DNA of 64,000 nt from Lepidonotus clava (GCA_936440205.1 OW387139.1:28422378-28486377); one strand, 5' to 3'. Shown: positions 12,843 through 27,800, counted from the stretch's first letter. Made by a program: numbers and translations. Notes: generated from the sequence alone by a model not told the origin.

Positions 12843-15800
12843 GTAAGTCCTTTCATTGTGATCCCTCTGATAAGAATGGATTAAGGATTTGACAGGAGAC
12901 AACAGTTTAGATTTAAGTTCTTGAAATAAGAAGTGTAGCAGTTGTTAAAACAGCTTATGTAGAATTATGAAACTCGGGCGTGTTGTTTGGGATTGGAAGG
13001 GGGTAGGGGTAGGGGGTGAGGACGCCCCCTCTAATTTAACTCAAATATTGGAATCTTTAAAGTAAAGTTCCCGATGAACATTTAACAATAGCACGGCTCA
13101 CCCTTTCTTAAATTCACGGATCAGTTCTGAAATTGAACGTGCCTTTATTTTTCCTGAAACTGAAAACTGCACGTGCCTTCATGCAGATATTCAGTGCTGT
13201 TTTTGATTGGACATACTGGTTTAGGATGACACTGTATTGTGAAACACAATGTTTCATAGATTCCAATATAAAAAGATGCTATCAGGTGCCGAGGCGAGAT
13301 TGTAATCAATGCTTCAGTATGACTGAGAATTTAGATAATACTTTCCATATTGAAGGGCATAACATAACGCAATATTAATTGAAGGACTACTGTAACTTTA
13401 ACTACCCGAGCTACTTTTTAATAGCAGAAGTAATATAGAAGTGGGAATATTGATCCACTTAGTTCAACATTCGTGAATATACATTTGTATATAGATGTAT
13501 ATAGACGTCAAAATATAATCAGTTGTAATACCTTTGATACTATCATTTCCAATCATTATAACGTTCCGACCAAAACTTCGGAAATCAGCTCTACGCAGTT
13601 ACAGATATCAAGATGATTTATATAACGGTACGAGACTGGGTATTCCGAAGCCGTAAAGTACTATCTATTGGTCAGAGCGATGAATGTACTTTTACAACTG
13701 GACCCAGGGGGAAAAAACGTGTCGCTCTAAGCTTCCACCATAAAGGTAATTTCTGTGCCTGCCAAGCCCATTCGTATTGGCCACATCTATGGCTGGGCTA
13801 GTCCTACCCACAGGTCGTAGACACCAGCTGCCTCCAAACCCATCTGCCACCCCCGTTAACGCCTCTGTCCTTATGGCACAACGCTAAATGGTCACATCCT
13901 TTATTTACAACCATCTTCCTCTTGTATTTATGGAGGAGCTTGGAGTTATGGAGGAGCATTCATCGCTCACTTTGGTCTGGGTGCTGTTTTTGTTGTTGTA
14001 AAAGTCTAATAGTCAACCTAATTTCAGGAGGTGACAGATAGAGATGGTCAAGAAATATATCCATTTGTTTCTTGGGTTTTAACCAACGGATGCAAGTCGT
14101 AGGGTGATACAGACAGGACACTTTAGTATCCAAAAAGTACACTATCTTAACGGCAATGCTACGGCATGTAAGGAATGATGATGGGAAGACAGGGAGAAGT
14201 GTCGTTCTAGGTCTCACTGACAGGCAGTCTGACAAGAACATCGGCAGGACATCACCAGCCCGATCATGACCAAGCCGTAGTCATATTGATATTAGTCATA
14301 CATTATACATCACTTAGGTTTAGGAGTCTTAACCATTTAGACCCTACATATCTTCTGAGTGAATTCCTTTGATTTGGTTAAAATAAAATTGCAATCTTTT
14401 TTAATGTGCATGATTACAGAATATATACAATGTAACTTAATAATATATCTTTAAAAGTTGTGGCCAATTCTAGTATACATGTAAGGCCTATTATTTTGAT
14501 TAAAGAGAGAATAACCTGTACAAGTCCACTTTCATGTATATGGGCAAGATTTGCGCATTGTCTTCATATGTAATGGCGTGGTCTATAAAGTACCTTATTC
14601 TACCCTTCCATAGACATAGCGGATGAATATCGCTATCCTGTTGTTCGATGTGTCCTGCGAAGCCCCGTTTGGGGAGCGGGTCGCGAAAGTCTCCTTTTGC
14701 AAGGAGCAGCTCGAATTACTGATTTACTTTATGTGCCAATTCACTGTCCCATTAGTAATGCATTGTGGAACAAAGGAGATTAGATTAGAAGCCAATCTAT
14801 GAGAACGTTTCTCGTTCATAAAAGAGCCGCATTTCAAATATTCTGAATTTGTCAGCAGCACCTGCTCGATGTTTCATAAAAGACGTTGTAGGATTACGTC
14901 GAACGAGCTGGTCCCGTTGGTATTGGACCAGCATAGCTCGTGATACTGGTCTGTTCTCTTTGCAGTGCATTGTTCTATTAGCTATGCTTTAGACATTCCA
15001 TTGGTTCAATATATTTTGTGTTTTTTGTAGTTGTCGGCTCAAGATTGATTCATTAGACATAACTTCGTGATTCATTGAACATCACTCCGTCGTTATGAGA
15101 AAAGACATTGTTCCCATGAAGTTTTTGCCAATGCTATTTCCTTGGAGAAAGATCGCATCCCTTTTTGGAATAAGAACGTTTCGCTAAGTTCATTTGCTGT
15201 TCTCACATTAAAAACTCTAACTTGCGAAGGGCCAATCCTACCTGATAGGGAGATAGGATATGGACCTGGCACATAAATCCAATACCCTTTCTACTATCCG
15301 AGCCACGACTGTATTTATTGGGTTTAGGTCGCTCGACATTACCTAATGTGATCAAGGGGTAGGTCCCACCCATGGATGCATAGCCTTAGGCGCATTCTAT
15401 ATGACCCTGCATGACGGGGAATGACTGTTGGAAATCTTTAGAGGGATTTTTATTAATAATGTCAAGCTACAACCATGGGAGGGGGTACCAGTTATCTAAA
15501 ATAAGAATCAGTTTTTATATCTTACATTTCGTTGCTTTTTATATATTTACTAGATACTTTATAAAAGTTAATACTTTTAATGTGATAAGTTCACCTTATG
15601 AAGACCATGCTCCGGAGGTCAGATGATTCAGTTGAAACTTCGGCTATTAAAGTAGCGAACCCTATCTTTAGTCGAGTTGGCATTACGAAGAGGAAATGCG
15701 ATTATTTTGATGACATTTGACAAAATACTTGGTCAGGTTTCAGCTCCCAGGACCCAAAGTAGTGTGCCAACGGCTTCCTGTAAAACCTTTAGTGCACTTT

Positions 15801-18800
15801 CTTCAATCTAGGCAAAATGTTTCTGCTGACCTGTAGGCGTTTTTTGCCTAAGGAAATGGGCAAAAATAACAACTGAAAAAATAGTTTGGTGAGGTTGAAC
15901 GAGTTGATTAGAAAAAAACAACTAAAATTCTTTTGCACAAGAATAATTCAACTTGGGATTTAGAAGTTGTCCCTGACAACGTAGTCTCTATCTTCAATAG
16001 CTTAGACTGACGACAACGTTGGCATTCCAAATGTTGATGGTATCAAGTTAGTGGAGCCCGCTAAATTAAGAGTTAGTGTATTGCCACTGCCGGCATGTTC
16101 GATGCAGCTCTGGCGTTTTGTTCAGAGGTTTGTCTCTAGATCAGAATCTGCATATGATCAGGACGGATCAGATTAGACCTTTGATATGCTTTTAACAGTC
16201 TGATAACAGGAGAGTTACTTTTGGTGAATGTGCCTAGATAATTCAATATGACAACTTGTGCACAGAATCACATGTTTACATGCTTTAACAGCAGTTTTAC
16301 GGTTGATTCTTTTGGTTGGTAAGCTATGTGATTTTGGATGGTAAGATATGTGTTTTTCACACATATTTCCACAGTCAAGGGTCTCCATCAGCCTTGGCGA
16401 TTGATAAAATGACAGTCTGAGAAATGCTTAAGCGTTATAGTTTCGGAAGATTGTACATGTATAATTCATTGCAACGATAGATAGTATTTATGTGGTTTAT
16501 GACTTAAAGAAATCATTGAAGGCAGTCATCATTCTCAGTTGCCTGGGAAAGTATATTGAATGGGAAGAAGGATAGTGTAGGAGTAGATTTCTGATTCGAG
16601 AGGCCAAGGCTGTGTTAAGAGAATAGGTGTACCGGGGCCATGCCACTATACCGTAACATCAGCCGCACAAGGGGGCCGTCATCACAAAGACTGTCTGACA
16701 ATGTGTATGACTTACTAACATATAACATGCAATACCATGATCCCATACTGACCTCAGCCCAACATCAAAGGGGAGACGCCCTCCGGATATAGGGGGTCTT
16801 GGCAGAGATATAGCCATCCTGATAACTAGCTGTTTACACTTGTAAAAGACATAAAGTAAAATAAATATTGAAAGAATCTCTTTCGGTTCCTTTAAAAAAA
16901 AAACCTGCTCGTTAGGCAAGTCCCTTCTGAATCTTTGTCCAGATGAGAGGCATTTTTTTCGCGCCTCCCCCATTTTTTACTTGAATGGACATAAAACCTG
17001 CAGCCATTCACACAAAAGCGGGATGGCCTTCCGCGGAGGTCTGATCAGCTAACGGAAACCAACAGGTCTTATTTAATCAGTCTCACATAAAACAAACACT
17101 GGATGGATCTTTCCTCTGTGACCCCGGAGCGGAAGGACAAGGGCAAATTATCCAGTTATATTTTTTCTTGCTCAAGGCTTGTAATCCTGTTGAAAGTCTG
17201 TATATGAATCGTTAGTGATATGAGGTATTGAAAAGTACAAAATTGTAAATAAATGTAGGCATACATGCAATCTTGATGATTAACCACAACCTTATATCTT
17301 GATTTTGAGGATTATGGTACTGTGATGAATTGTAGACCACTCTGAGGTTGTAGTTAGAATTTAAGAAGCCTCTAAGTTGGTCATAATTATTGGTAAAAGA
17401 AATGGAATAAATCCCTTCAGTCCAATTGTTAAAGGATATAACTAATTAGCCTGTAGAAACGAAATGTGCATAGTGGCACGAGAAATGACATGTTGGTATG
17501 AAATTAAGTAATCAAAGTATGAATTATTAAGGAAGCATGTAACCGGAAGTGACCCCTGTAAGGTTCAATGCGTTCACATGATTGTAACTGTCCAATAGGA
17601 AGCCGCTTAAGGCCATAAGCCTTTTGACTCTGAGCCACCGAGCCCTGAATCGCCTTGATAATGACCCGACCTCCGACCACCCTTGTGTGCGAGGCATAAT
17701 GCTGAGGTATGTGGCCTCTCTCTTGACACCCCATGCTTGGCCTGCAATGCTACAGCCAGGCTCGGGTCTCAAGCGGTCGGCTCCGACTGTCCTATCCGTT
17801 CTCTCGTACCGGGGAGAATGTTCAGACGACAGCTAGAAGCCGAACTCGACACAGAAAAGGAACCAAACCCCATTTCCCATCACAGTACCATGTCCTATTC
17901 CTCAGACTTTCATGTCTGTAACTTACAATCCTGATTCTCATTTAGGTACATGTAACAACTACAAAACTATGGAGATAGGTGCATGTCTCTGCATTACTGT
18001 CTAAGGACGAGTTTCACACTAGGTGAATGGTAAATGCGTTTCTCACATCTCAAAATTTAAGATACAATGTTTTTGGAAGTCAATTACCTTAACTCTACAT
18101 GATATATAACTAACAACAGGAACATAAGATTTTAAGTCTGATACACAACCTTGAAAAGGTCTAAATATCCTAACTAAAAGTATGATCTTAGAGGAGCTCC
18201 GACTTCACCAAAGTCAGGTTTATGATTTACTTAGTTTCAAGAAAAACTCTCAGTGATTTGTTTGCTCCTTGACTGTGCTCTTCTGTTTCCAAGGAATCAT
18301 AGTTCTGAAATAATAAATTGATTTAATTATCCTTGGAAATTGTATGAAATACATATTTATGAGTATACAAATCCAAAAATAGGACTACTAAAGCACATAG
18401 TTCCATACCTACTGGGCCCTACTTCTCCATAGACAAGTTAAGGAGTTTGACTCTAAAGATCCTGGGAATAAACCCTACAACAATGGACATTTTGCTTATT
18501 TAGATTTAGAAAGAATAGGCAGAACGAATAGTTTTGGATTTCAGAAGTCTCGGCACGGACTTCTGTTTTATCAAAGTTAGTTATAAGTGACCTTTTCAAC
18601 TGCTGCCGAAATGGGGTAGTTGTATAGCCTGTGAAACTCAACCTCAGAAAGGTTCATTTTTAATTCGTTGATGTGAAGATAGAGCAAAATACGTTCAATA
18701 CTACCATATGCTTCAGGCCTTTCTCAGTAAGCCTCTGTATCGGTGCTTAAACCATTTAACTGTAAAAACGTTCAGATACCTACTGAGAGCTGATTATGCA

Positions 18801-21800
18801 GGGAGTATAAACCGGCACACGAACAATGTCGGATTAACCTTTGGAATAGGTCGAGAATAATTCACTGAAAGTACGCAAATTGTTGATATTAATACGTTAC
18901 GAAATGCGTGAACGATTGTCCAGTGCAACAATTGAATTGAGCTGGGATTATTAAGAGATCCACTGCTACTATTTCCATTTTCTCAGTGAGGTTAGGACAG
19001 TGATAACTAATCATATGGATCCCGGGTCTGTCTTGATTGTAGTGTATACGAATCAATGTGAATACAAATTTATACTGTGTCAAACAATTGCAATACCACG
19101 GTAGTCAGATGATGAATAGTCTGTTGTCACGATGCTTTAGTGTGCACAGAAAATAAAATTACAGTAAGAGATGATTGATGTGACTAGCGCATGTTTTCAC
19201 TGCCACCAGACCCTAGGGCCTTGACACATGATTTCATGCTTCCCTTTGTTTGGTTTCAGGATGAAAAGAACCAAGTATTGACAGTCAACGTCTGGCTCGA
19301 CCAGGTAGGATTATTTCCGAATTCAGTATTTTCAAACCTTTATATTCTTTCACATAACATACAATTACCCTCAGCAACATTTTATTCAGAGCACACAGTT
19401 CAGGCAAGTTTAAATTAGCAAGTTATTGATATTTTTCGGACATACTAATGTTTATGAATCAGCTGATAACCCTTGGGTCTGGTTTAATCTGCACAGAGCT
19501 GCCTGCTGTATTCGGACACCACGGGAACTGGACAGCAGTCAGTAGAGTATAGAAATGGTGCCAAGTGTTTTAAAAGGTCCGGGCTACTCAATTGTTTTTT
19601 TATGTAAGGTTTATATACAGATAATAGTGAGGCTTGTAGTTTTTTCATAGTGTTGCTAGCATTATGAAACTTAAAAGTAGCATAGTGACATAATAAGTGT
19701 TTCTGAGTGTAATTCCCTTTAGAAGGATGAAGTATGCGTGGATATTAAATTCTTACTCCTTTCGTTTAAAAATTCGCACACTTTGGCAACTAAATGAACT
19801 GCCAATGTTTAATTTATTCTAGAAGTTACCTTGTTATAACACTTTTTTTTATGGGGTCTCAATGTATTTTGAAAGTTTCTCTATTGTAAATAAAGAGGTA
19901 CTTTATATCACCTAAAATCTGAAAAGAACGCTGCAAACTTATGAACGTTATCGTAAAGGATCAAATGATTTTGTTTGCATAATGCATTTTCTGAAATATA
20001 GCCCAGTAGGCATAATTATTTATCCCTATTTTCTTCAATAACTGCTTATCCAAAAAGATATGTTTCTGTGAAATACAAGAGAACTTTTCTATAAGCAAAT
20101 TTTGCCTTCTACCTCAACCAGATCCTGGAGTAGGCTCACCACGGTCCATTCGATTGCTAAATTAGATATACGTGAAACCTTCTCCCAGACACATCATGGA
20201 AATTACATCCTTCCCCTTTGCCATAATATCACGATAAGGCCCAGATAACACGTTTAGGTGATAAGTGGGCGGAAAGTGTCGCGCCGAACTAATATTGCAA
20301 GTATGAATTAGTAAATATGTGAAATGCAATGACTGCCTTCTATGGTAGAATCTATGAGATCATTTCATGCCTAATCGCATGTTGTTGAGACCTCCGGGGA
20401 ACACCCACAGATTATCTCACAGGTCTCAGAGAAGTAGCAGAGACGTCTAGAGATGGGATTATCCATTGGGAAATCTTTCACCTTCACCAATGTGCCCATG
20501 AAGACTCCCCCCTAACTTTCTCAATATATACTGTTATGTAGATTCCTAAACGGCAGAGTCGTTTACTACTGCGATTCAGTTGAGTATGACTTATCGATGT
20601 TGTTGAAGAACCAAAAAGCAATTTCATCAAAGAGGAATAGGCCCGACACACCTCTTTGATAAAAAAAAGTATAACTTCGGAAATACTCCAACGGGTAATA
20701 CGTCTAGAACAGTATATATACTTTATGATAGTCTCTCCATATATACGTGTGTTTTCTTTGCTTTTACTTTGGTGTCCTCTGCTGTTTTTTATGCCTGCAA
20801 TATTGGTGAATAAGGAAAATAAGGAAATCCCGCTCTAGTTAAAGTTCATCTTAATGGAAATCTGCAAGTTAAAATTCATTGTCATTTTCATTTCTGCTCT
20901 TGATTGCAGTTTCCATATTTTTAAATTGCGCATACTACCGAAATGATTAGTTTGATGGATTGGTTCGGTTGCATAGCGTGGATGATAATTTTGCATATCA
21001 GCTGTGTCCTTTGGCAAAATCATGAGAACAATAATGGCAAGATAATGACACAAAAGACCGTGTGTCGCCTGAATTATGTGCTCTGATGCTTCAAATTTAA
21101 CTTGAGGGTCGTTAATGCTATTTTCTGACTGTTATTTTGAATCAAGGTTAATGAAGGTTGTATTTCCAAATTCATTTGTTTAGATGATGTCTGGTTGCAA
21201 TTCCTTGCGAATGAAAGCATTTACGTTCTTGTACGTCCTTGTGACGAAATAACATTTGTACTAGTACATGCCCTTTCTCGTTAAAAATGTGTTAAACATT
21301 TAATTCTATTCCCAAACTATAAGATTGTTTCAAGAATCCCAAGTGTATACAGCGGTGCTAAGCAGTCAATGTAAGATGTTGCTCGCACAATTGAATATAT
21401 CATCTAAGTAGGATGTGTTAAGGTAATTTCTTTTGAGAAACTGTTACACAGTGTATGAAAGTACCATATTTGGCAACTCTGAGGCATAACTATGAAATCT
21501 TGAAATATGAAATTTCAATATGATGGATGTGGAGGCCAAAAAAGATAATATGGCTGACCTTTGCTATAAACATTCTTAATATCTCAACTTCTAAAATGAC
21601 TAAAAAGAAATGGTTGGTGCCAAAATTGTGAGAGTAGGGGTCAGGGAATTGAAGTCAATGCAGAAATCCAAAATCCAAGATGGCTGACCAATTTTGAAAA
21701 ATACCATGGTTTTCAGCTGCTAAAGTATCCAGACAAGTGGAAATGGCTACAATATCAGTTGATAATAGCCTTGAGGGCTCAATAGATACAGGCCTAATAT

Positions 21801-24800
21801 TCATCCAATACAGTGCCACAATTATCAAAGTGGCTGAATTAATTAGCATGATGCCTTTGAAAATGTTTGCTAGATTTCAAAATACAATCATGTATCTAGT
21901 TCAAAAGAAAAGGACATAGATTTTAATCTTTTGTCACAAGATTTCTTCATTTCATTTGGCATGATGATCCCATGGCACCTGTCATTGAATTTGAAAGGGG
22001 AGCCACTTTGAAATATCAAAATGACTGCGATTGGGGCCAAAAAATCCAAAATGGCAGACTTTCAGTGAAATAATCTTATATCTCAGCTTCTGAAATGCCA
22101 AGACAAACAAATTGGGAGATTAGAGGACAGGGAATTCAATTATATATGCCTTTGAATTCTAAACTAGAGATCTAATCTGAGATGCAAATAAATTTGGTTA
22201 GGTACCTTAAATTTCAATGCTAAAACCATAAAAACAATTGCAAATATTCAATTTTGATATTTCAAGGTGGCTCGCCTTCCAGACTTGATAGTTAGAGGTG
22301 CCTCATACAAAAGTTGTGCTTTTATCCACTCTGTAATAAAAACTTTGTTAACAAACCCCACTATATGTTAAATATTGAATTGGATATTTGGTTAATTTTG
22401 TTTAGGAGTGGGTAGACGAGAAAATGCGCTGGAATCCCGAAAAGTACGGCGGAATCCGGATCCTTCGGATACCCTGTCACCATATCTGGTTACCTGACAT
22501 CGTCCTCTACAACAGGTAATATTGATACACTTTGTGACAGCTAGCCGCGCTTGTTGACCAAAGCAATGCTGCAAACATCGTTGTGGCCAGGGTAACAAGT
22601 AAAATGAAACCACTATCAATGCCCTTGTCAAGCCACATAAGAACTATTCAATGCTTCTACGTCCTTTTAAAACCCGAACAGTTCTCATCAATTATTTATT
22701 CGCCTCTAAGAATGAAGTGTTTTTATTCGAAGGCAGAAACATTCGTTGTTGAGGAAATACACAATATCCATATCAAAAACAAATTCAAATGTCAACAAAA
22801 AAGGGCAGTGATAGGGGTTCCCTTTGATGCATAGATGTCACTCAATTCGTCGAATTCCATCCAAAAAGGGACAGTTATACTGTCTTGTTTGTATGTTTTT
22901 TATTATACTCAAGTTAAAGCAATTCTGAGTTGCCATGTTTTTGTTAACCGATGATTGCTTTTTTAAAAGTCAGTGCATTTTCATGTGTGATAGTTTGCCT
23001 TTCCCAGGTTGCGTCAATGGTATACATTGTGTCAGATATATTACATGTAATAAATATAATAGCCAAAGGTACAACTGATATGAATCTTGTACCCGAAATA
23101 GTCCTATTACAATTAGATACGGTGCCGGAAACAATGTGTAAGGCTATACCAATGTCGTATCTTATCACTACAGAGGTAAGATATGTTCCAAGAGATCTCA
23201 TATGAGTATCATTATAGGGTAATATAAACAAACTCCTGCTTTAAGTCTTACAAGGGACAATTAATGTACTAGCTGCCTAGGGTCATCGGGATAACACAGA
23301 GGAGGCATTTGGTTAATATACCGCTGCCTAGTCTCTTCATCTCGGTAAAGCGGAGGTAAAGTTGTCCCTGCGTTAAGCCACATCCTGCAGGTTTCCCCCC
23401 CACTTACCTTAACTCATATGGACCCCTCCTTCCGGCACCATATCCTGATGAAGCCAACTACCAAGCCCCTATACTGAAGCCCTCAAGATAGAAAAAGCTA
23501 CTTTGATTAGGTCAGTGGCGGGCTTTCAAGGGAGAAGAGGCATATTGGTGACACAGATTAGGCCTCTACCTGCCTACCCGGGGATGGCGCGTTCAGGAGG
23601 GGTAGGGACAAGAAGTGTGGCTACTCTAAGACAGGAAAAGCAGATTTAGTGATAGTAAACCGCCGCGGAGGGGGAGTTTATGGTATATAACCTCCGAGGC
23701 GTCAGCCGAGGAGGTTATATGCCATAAACTCCCCCTCCAAGGTGGTTTACAAGCTTATACTACGTCCCAAATCACTAAAAGAAACATCTTTGGTAGATTA
23801 TATGTTTGGATATTGCTCAAAACGATATTTACATTTCTCTCTTATATATATACATAATATTTATTATATGAATATTTGGAATGTGATAATTAAAATTCTT
23901 TAGTGCTGTGTGCCTCCAACTGCCTCTGTGGCCTAACTGATAGAGCATGGGACTCCCATGCAAAGGGTCCAGGGATCGAACCCCATAGGAACCATGTATT
24001 CTTTTCTTTCTCTTATATTTTGGAAAAGAACATAGAAAACGTTGTTAACTATTTTTTACACACACACCATTTCTTTTTACTTTAAACAATGTATGTTATG
24101 TAAAAAAAAAATAGAAATGTTCGGTGAAATAAGCTATATTTCCCAGTCATCTGATAAAAGTACACACCTATATGTCGCATCAGGGGTAAACACCTGCCTG
24201 AATAGGGTAGTGGTTAGCCTCTGGGATTCTATATCAGAGGTTCAATGGTTCGATCCTTGACTTTGCCAAACTAGAAATGAAACTTTTCAAAAATTCAAAA
24301 TTGGTAATTAGAAATGTCATAGGATTTCTCATAACCTCCTGAGGAGGTTATCTGGATAACCTCCTCCGGAGGTTAACCAAATAAACCTCCACTGGAGCTT
24401 AGAACCAGTCACAGCTGTAGGTTACGGCCAGAAACCTCCTCTGAGAACAATAGAGGTACGGACTGGGAGTAGTATAAGAGATGGGTATACGTGGGGTAGA
24501 CAGACGTGAGCTCCCTCGGACTCCCACCAGAGCGGTGAGGCTGGGTGGCCGGGGAGGGGAAGCAGGCGTCACACGATAGAGGAAACCCTGTATAACAAAC
24601 CCCCTGCGACACGCCCGGGGATTACGGCTTCCGACTGAAGGAGGAAAAGGGGGTTTATGGAATGGGTAAAAAGAGTAGGTGGCTAAATACACGAGGTCTG
24701 TGTACTTCCTCCTTCTGACAACTATATTATGCCTCGTTTTGAGTTTTCCTTTCATATAATCTAAGGTTTTTATTGGGAATTCTTCTCCAAAGAAAACCAC

Positions 24801-27800
24801 CTTCTTTTGATATTCTAGACCTGCTACAGTGTTACTGTCTATTAAGGCCTAGACATTCTTTGAAGGGTTAGTTCAACAATGAGCAACTGAACATTCCATT
24901 GTGTAAATATTATGATAACTATTACATTTAGCTCATTTAGATTCAATTAAGTAAATGGGTTTCAGTTTTAGGACCCTTCAGGGCAACGTTTCTGTGGCCT
25001 ACCCCATGCATGCATAGTTGTTTTTCACAGTGGACTGACATTTCACTTTGAATGTTTGATCTAAGTGTTTATGACGCCTTCTATATTTCATCGCAGTGTG
25101 GACGACTACACCACGGGCTATATGAAGTCCCTGGCCATGGTGTCACATGACGGCAACGTCTTCTGGCCACCAATCGTTCGCTTCCGAAGCTCTTGCAAGG
25201 TGGACATTACCTACTTCCCTTTCGATGACCAGGTGTGTCACCTCAAACTGGGCTCCTGGGCCTATGACGGTTTCCAAGTGGACGTGCTCAACAGGAGCAA
25301 TAACATAGACCTGTCTAACTACATAGACAATGGAGAGTGGGAGCTGATAGAGGTGCGGGCCCGGCGCAGGGTGGTTGTCTACTCCTGCTGCCCAGAGCCC
25401 TTCCCCGACATGACTTTCTATCTTCACATACGCCGGCGGACTACATACTATACGTTCAACGTCATCATTCCCTGCGTCATCCTTAGTATCCTCACCATCG
25501 CTGGCTTCTTCCTGCCGGCCGAAAGTGGAGAGAAGGTCACCCTTGGCCTCACCGTGCTGCTCGCCTTCTCCGTCTTCATGCTGCTTATTGCCGAGAGTAT
25601 GCCCGCCACCTCCGAGTTCGTGCCCCTTATTGGTAAGATCTGCTTCTTTATTCTCACCCACTGCTCTGACCTGCCGGATATTACGTTAGGATCCCCCCAG
25701 GGTATGACCAAGCTGAGGGACAGGCCCATATTGTTTGTGTGGCATGTCCCGTCAGTGTTCCTCAAGGCAATGCAATACTAAGGTCCCCTTTAGCATAATA
25801 CATTTTGTTTGCAATGTTTGAATGTTCCGGGAACTGAATTCAGTTATATAGAATTACCATAGCTATAATGGTAATATATATATATCCGTGACTTATATTG
25901 CATGTACAGTGAAATGGACATAGGCCTACACCCAAAGCATGGATATGGATGGTTTTTATTCGCGAAATATATTGATATGCTGTGCACGTTTCCAGCTTAA
26001 TTTTTTCCGGTCCAAGTACATCAGACAGCACAGATGCCTATACAGTATTATTTTTCAAATGGAGGCTCAAGTTTAAATACAAATGCACGTAGACAGCTGA
26101 AGTTTCTTGATGTGTGAGTATGTTACAGACCAAGCGAATCACATTGCCGTGCTTTTACACTATGCGGTTTCCTCTCATTTTCAGGTAATGAAAGCAAAAT
26201 ATAATAGTTCATTGGAATGCTTACTTTCAAAATGAAATGGATGCCTTTATATGAACGTCTGCTCAGAAAGCAATTAGGGCGTGCGGCACGTGTACACCAC
26301 CATAGAAGAATTGTTAATAAAACCATAAAAATAACCTTTGACGGATTTGAAAGTAATAACAAATACTTGCTGAATATGGGCGACACTATGCAGCTGAAAA
26401 GAATGTAACATAACCACAGTAAACCTGCACACGTGTAGTTAACTTCAGCATGCAGATAATTTCCCTTAGGGTTTAACGAACACGATGGAATCCTATCTAA
26501 TGCGTGAGTTTAAATAGAACCTAATCTGCACTCGTCTCCTTCACTTGCTACACTGAAAAAAATGGGCATTGGAAAGTTAGTCAAATGTCCTAACTTTATG
26601 TGAAAAACTTAGTCAATTTGACGGTGCATTTTTGTCCGAACTTTCTAACCTTTTTTTGACTAACCCATAGGCAAAGTGACTAACCCTGTACAAAAGGTTA
26701 GTCATTTTACTGACGAAAAAGTGGTGGGGGGCTTGGGAATTGAACCCTGGCCGCTGGATTTGAAAGCAGACGTGCTAACCACAACACTATAGTGGATTCA
26801 CCCCCAACTAGCGTAAAGGGGGACCTGGTGCAGAGAGATGCCTACTGGGCATGCAGGGGGAGGGGGAGGGGGGAGGGGTGGTCTGTGCTCTGTGTGGTGC
26901 CTGCCCCGTAGAGATGCTGACCACATTTTGGTGATCACCACCTGGTCATCACGGACATGTGACTATTAGATTAGTCTAGAATTTATTAATTATCAGGAAG
27001 GAAAATGGGTAATTTTGACATAAAGAGACAATCTAAGATAAATTTAGCATAAATTCTGTTCTGCCTATTGATGTTGAATAGTAAAACATTCAAATCGATC
27101 AGTATTTACCAATACAGCATCTGCATGTTTGGGCTGTGTGACATCATCTGCACAACGTCTATAGAAGGGGGGGGGGCATGAATGTACTGGTTTAGGCCGC
27201 CTCGGAGGTTATATAGCATCAACTCCACGTCCTATGCCCCCACAAACTTGAATTAACAGGGGAGTGGGGGGACCAGCCAAGCCGATTCCGACCCCCCCCC
27301 CCCCCCCCCCCGCATCACCAACCCGGTGTGACCCTTAGGTTAGAAACTTAGTCAATCTGACTATGGGGATGATCAAATTTAGAATATCATTAAATAATCA
27401 CAAAAGAATTATTATATACATAAAAATTTATCTTAAGTATCTCATTAATGTTAATGAGGCTCAATCACACCGTGGGGTTAGAAAGTTAGTCAAAGTGACT
27501 GAGGGGTTAGTCATGTAATAGCAATATGTACCAAGAGAAAGGTTAGAACATTAGACTCTTCTTGACTAACCCTGAAATTCCGTGGTCAAATCAAGATTTG
27601 ACTAACTTTCTAACTTTCCACTTTTTTCAGTGTACGGATATTCACTGATCTACAATAATCTGTGTTTCAGACCTGCCAATCTAAATCATGATTCCTTGGG
27701 AATTGTAATCACACGCTTCCTACGTTGATTGATAGATAGAGGAATTTTAAGGCGAGGGTTAGCTACACGTTTCACGCTAATTTCATTGATTTTTCCGGAG

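Larger units (their letters stand above)
26551..27632. mobile_element. 1.08-kb MITE with TA target duplication, in the last intron of the nAChR gene
   Basis: The element is TA-flanked. The left end reads CACTGAAAAAAATGGGCATT and the right end is the complement of CACTGAAAAAAGTGGAAAGT. Both continue into AGAAAGTTAGTCAAAT-like sequence. Many internal copies of GTTAGTCAA occur near both ends. Inside are a tRNA-like segment (26731-26795), C and G homopolymer runs and a module shared with 37.2-37.4 kb. The TA duplication suggests a Tc1/mariner- or ISL2EU-type mover. It has no coding capacity. Confidence 0.75.

Noticed and set aside
24399-24800. 133-codon frame on the minus strand
   Set aside because: It lies inside the intron next to repeat modules. 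It is Pro/Arg/Tyr-rich and low in complexity, with no domain or splice partner.
25143-25661. 172-codon frame on the minus strand
   Set aside because: It is the antisense shadow of the GC-rich nAChR exon at 25097-25632. The product has no domain.
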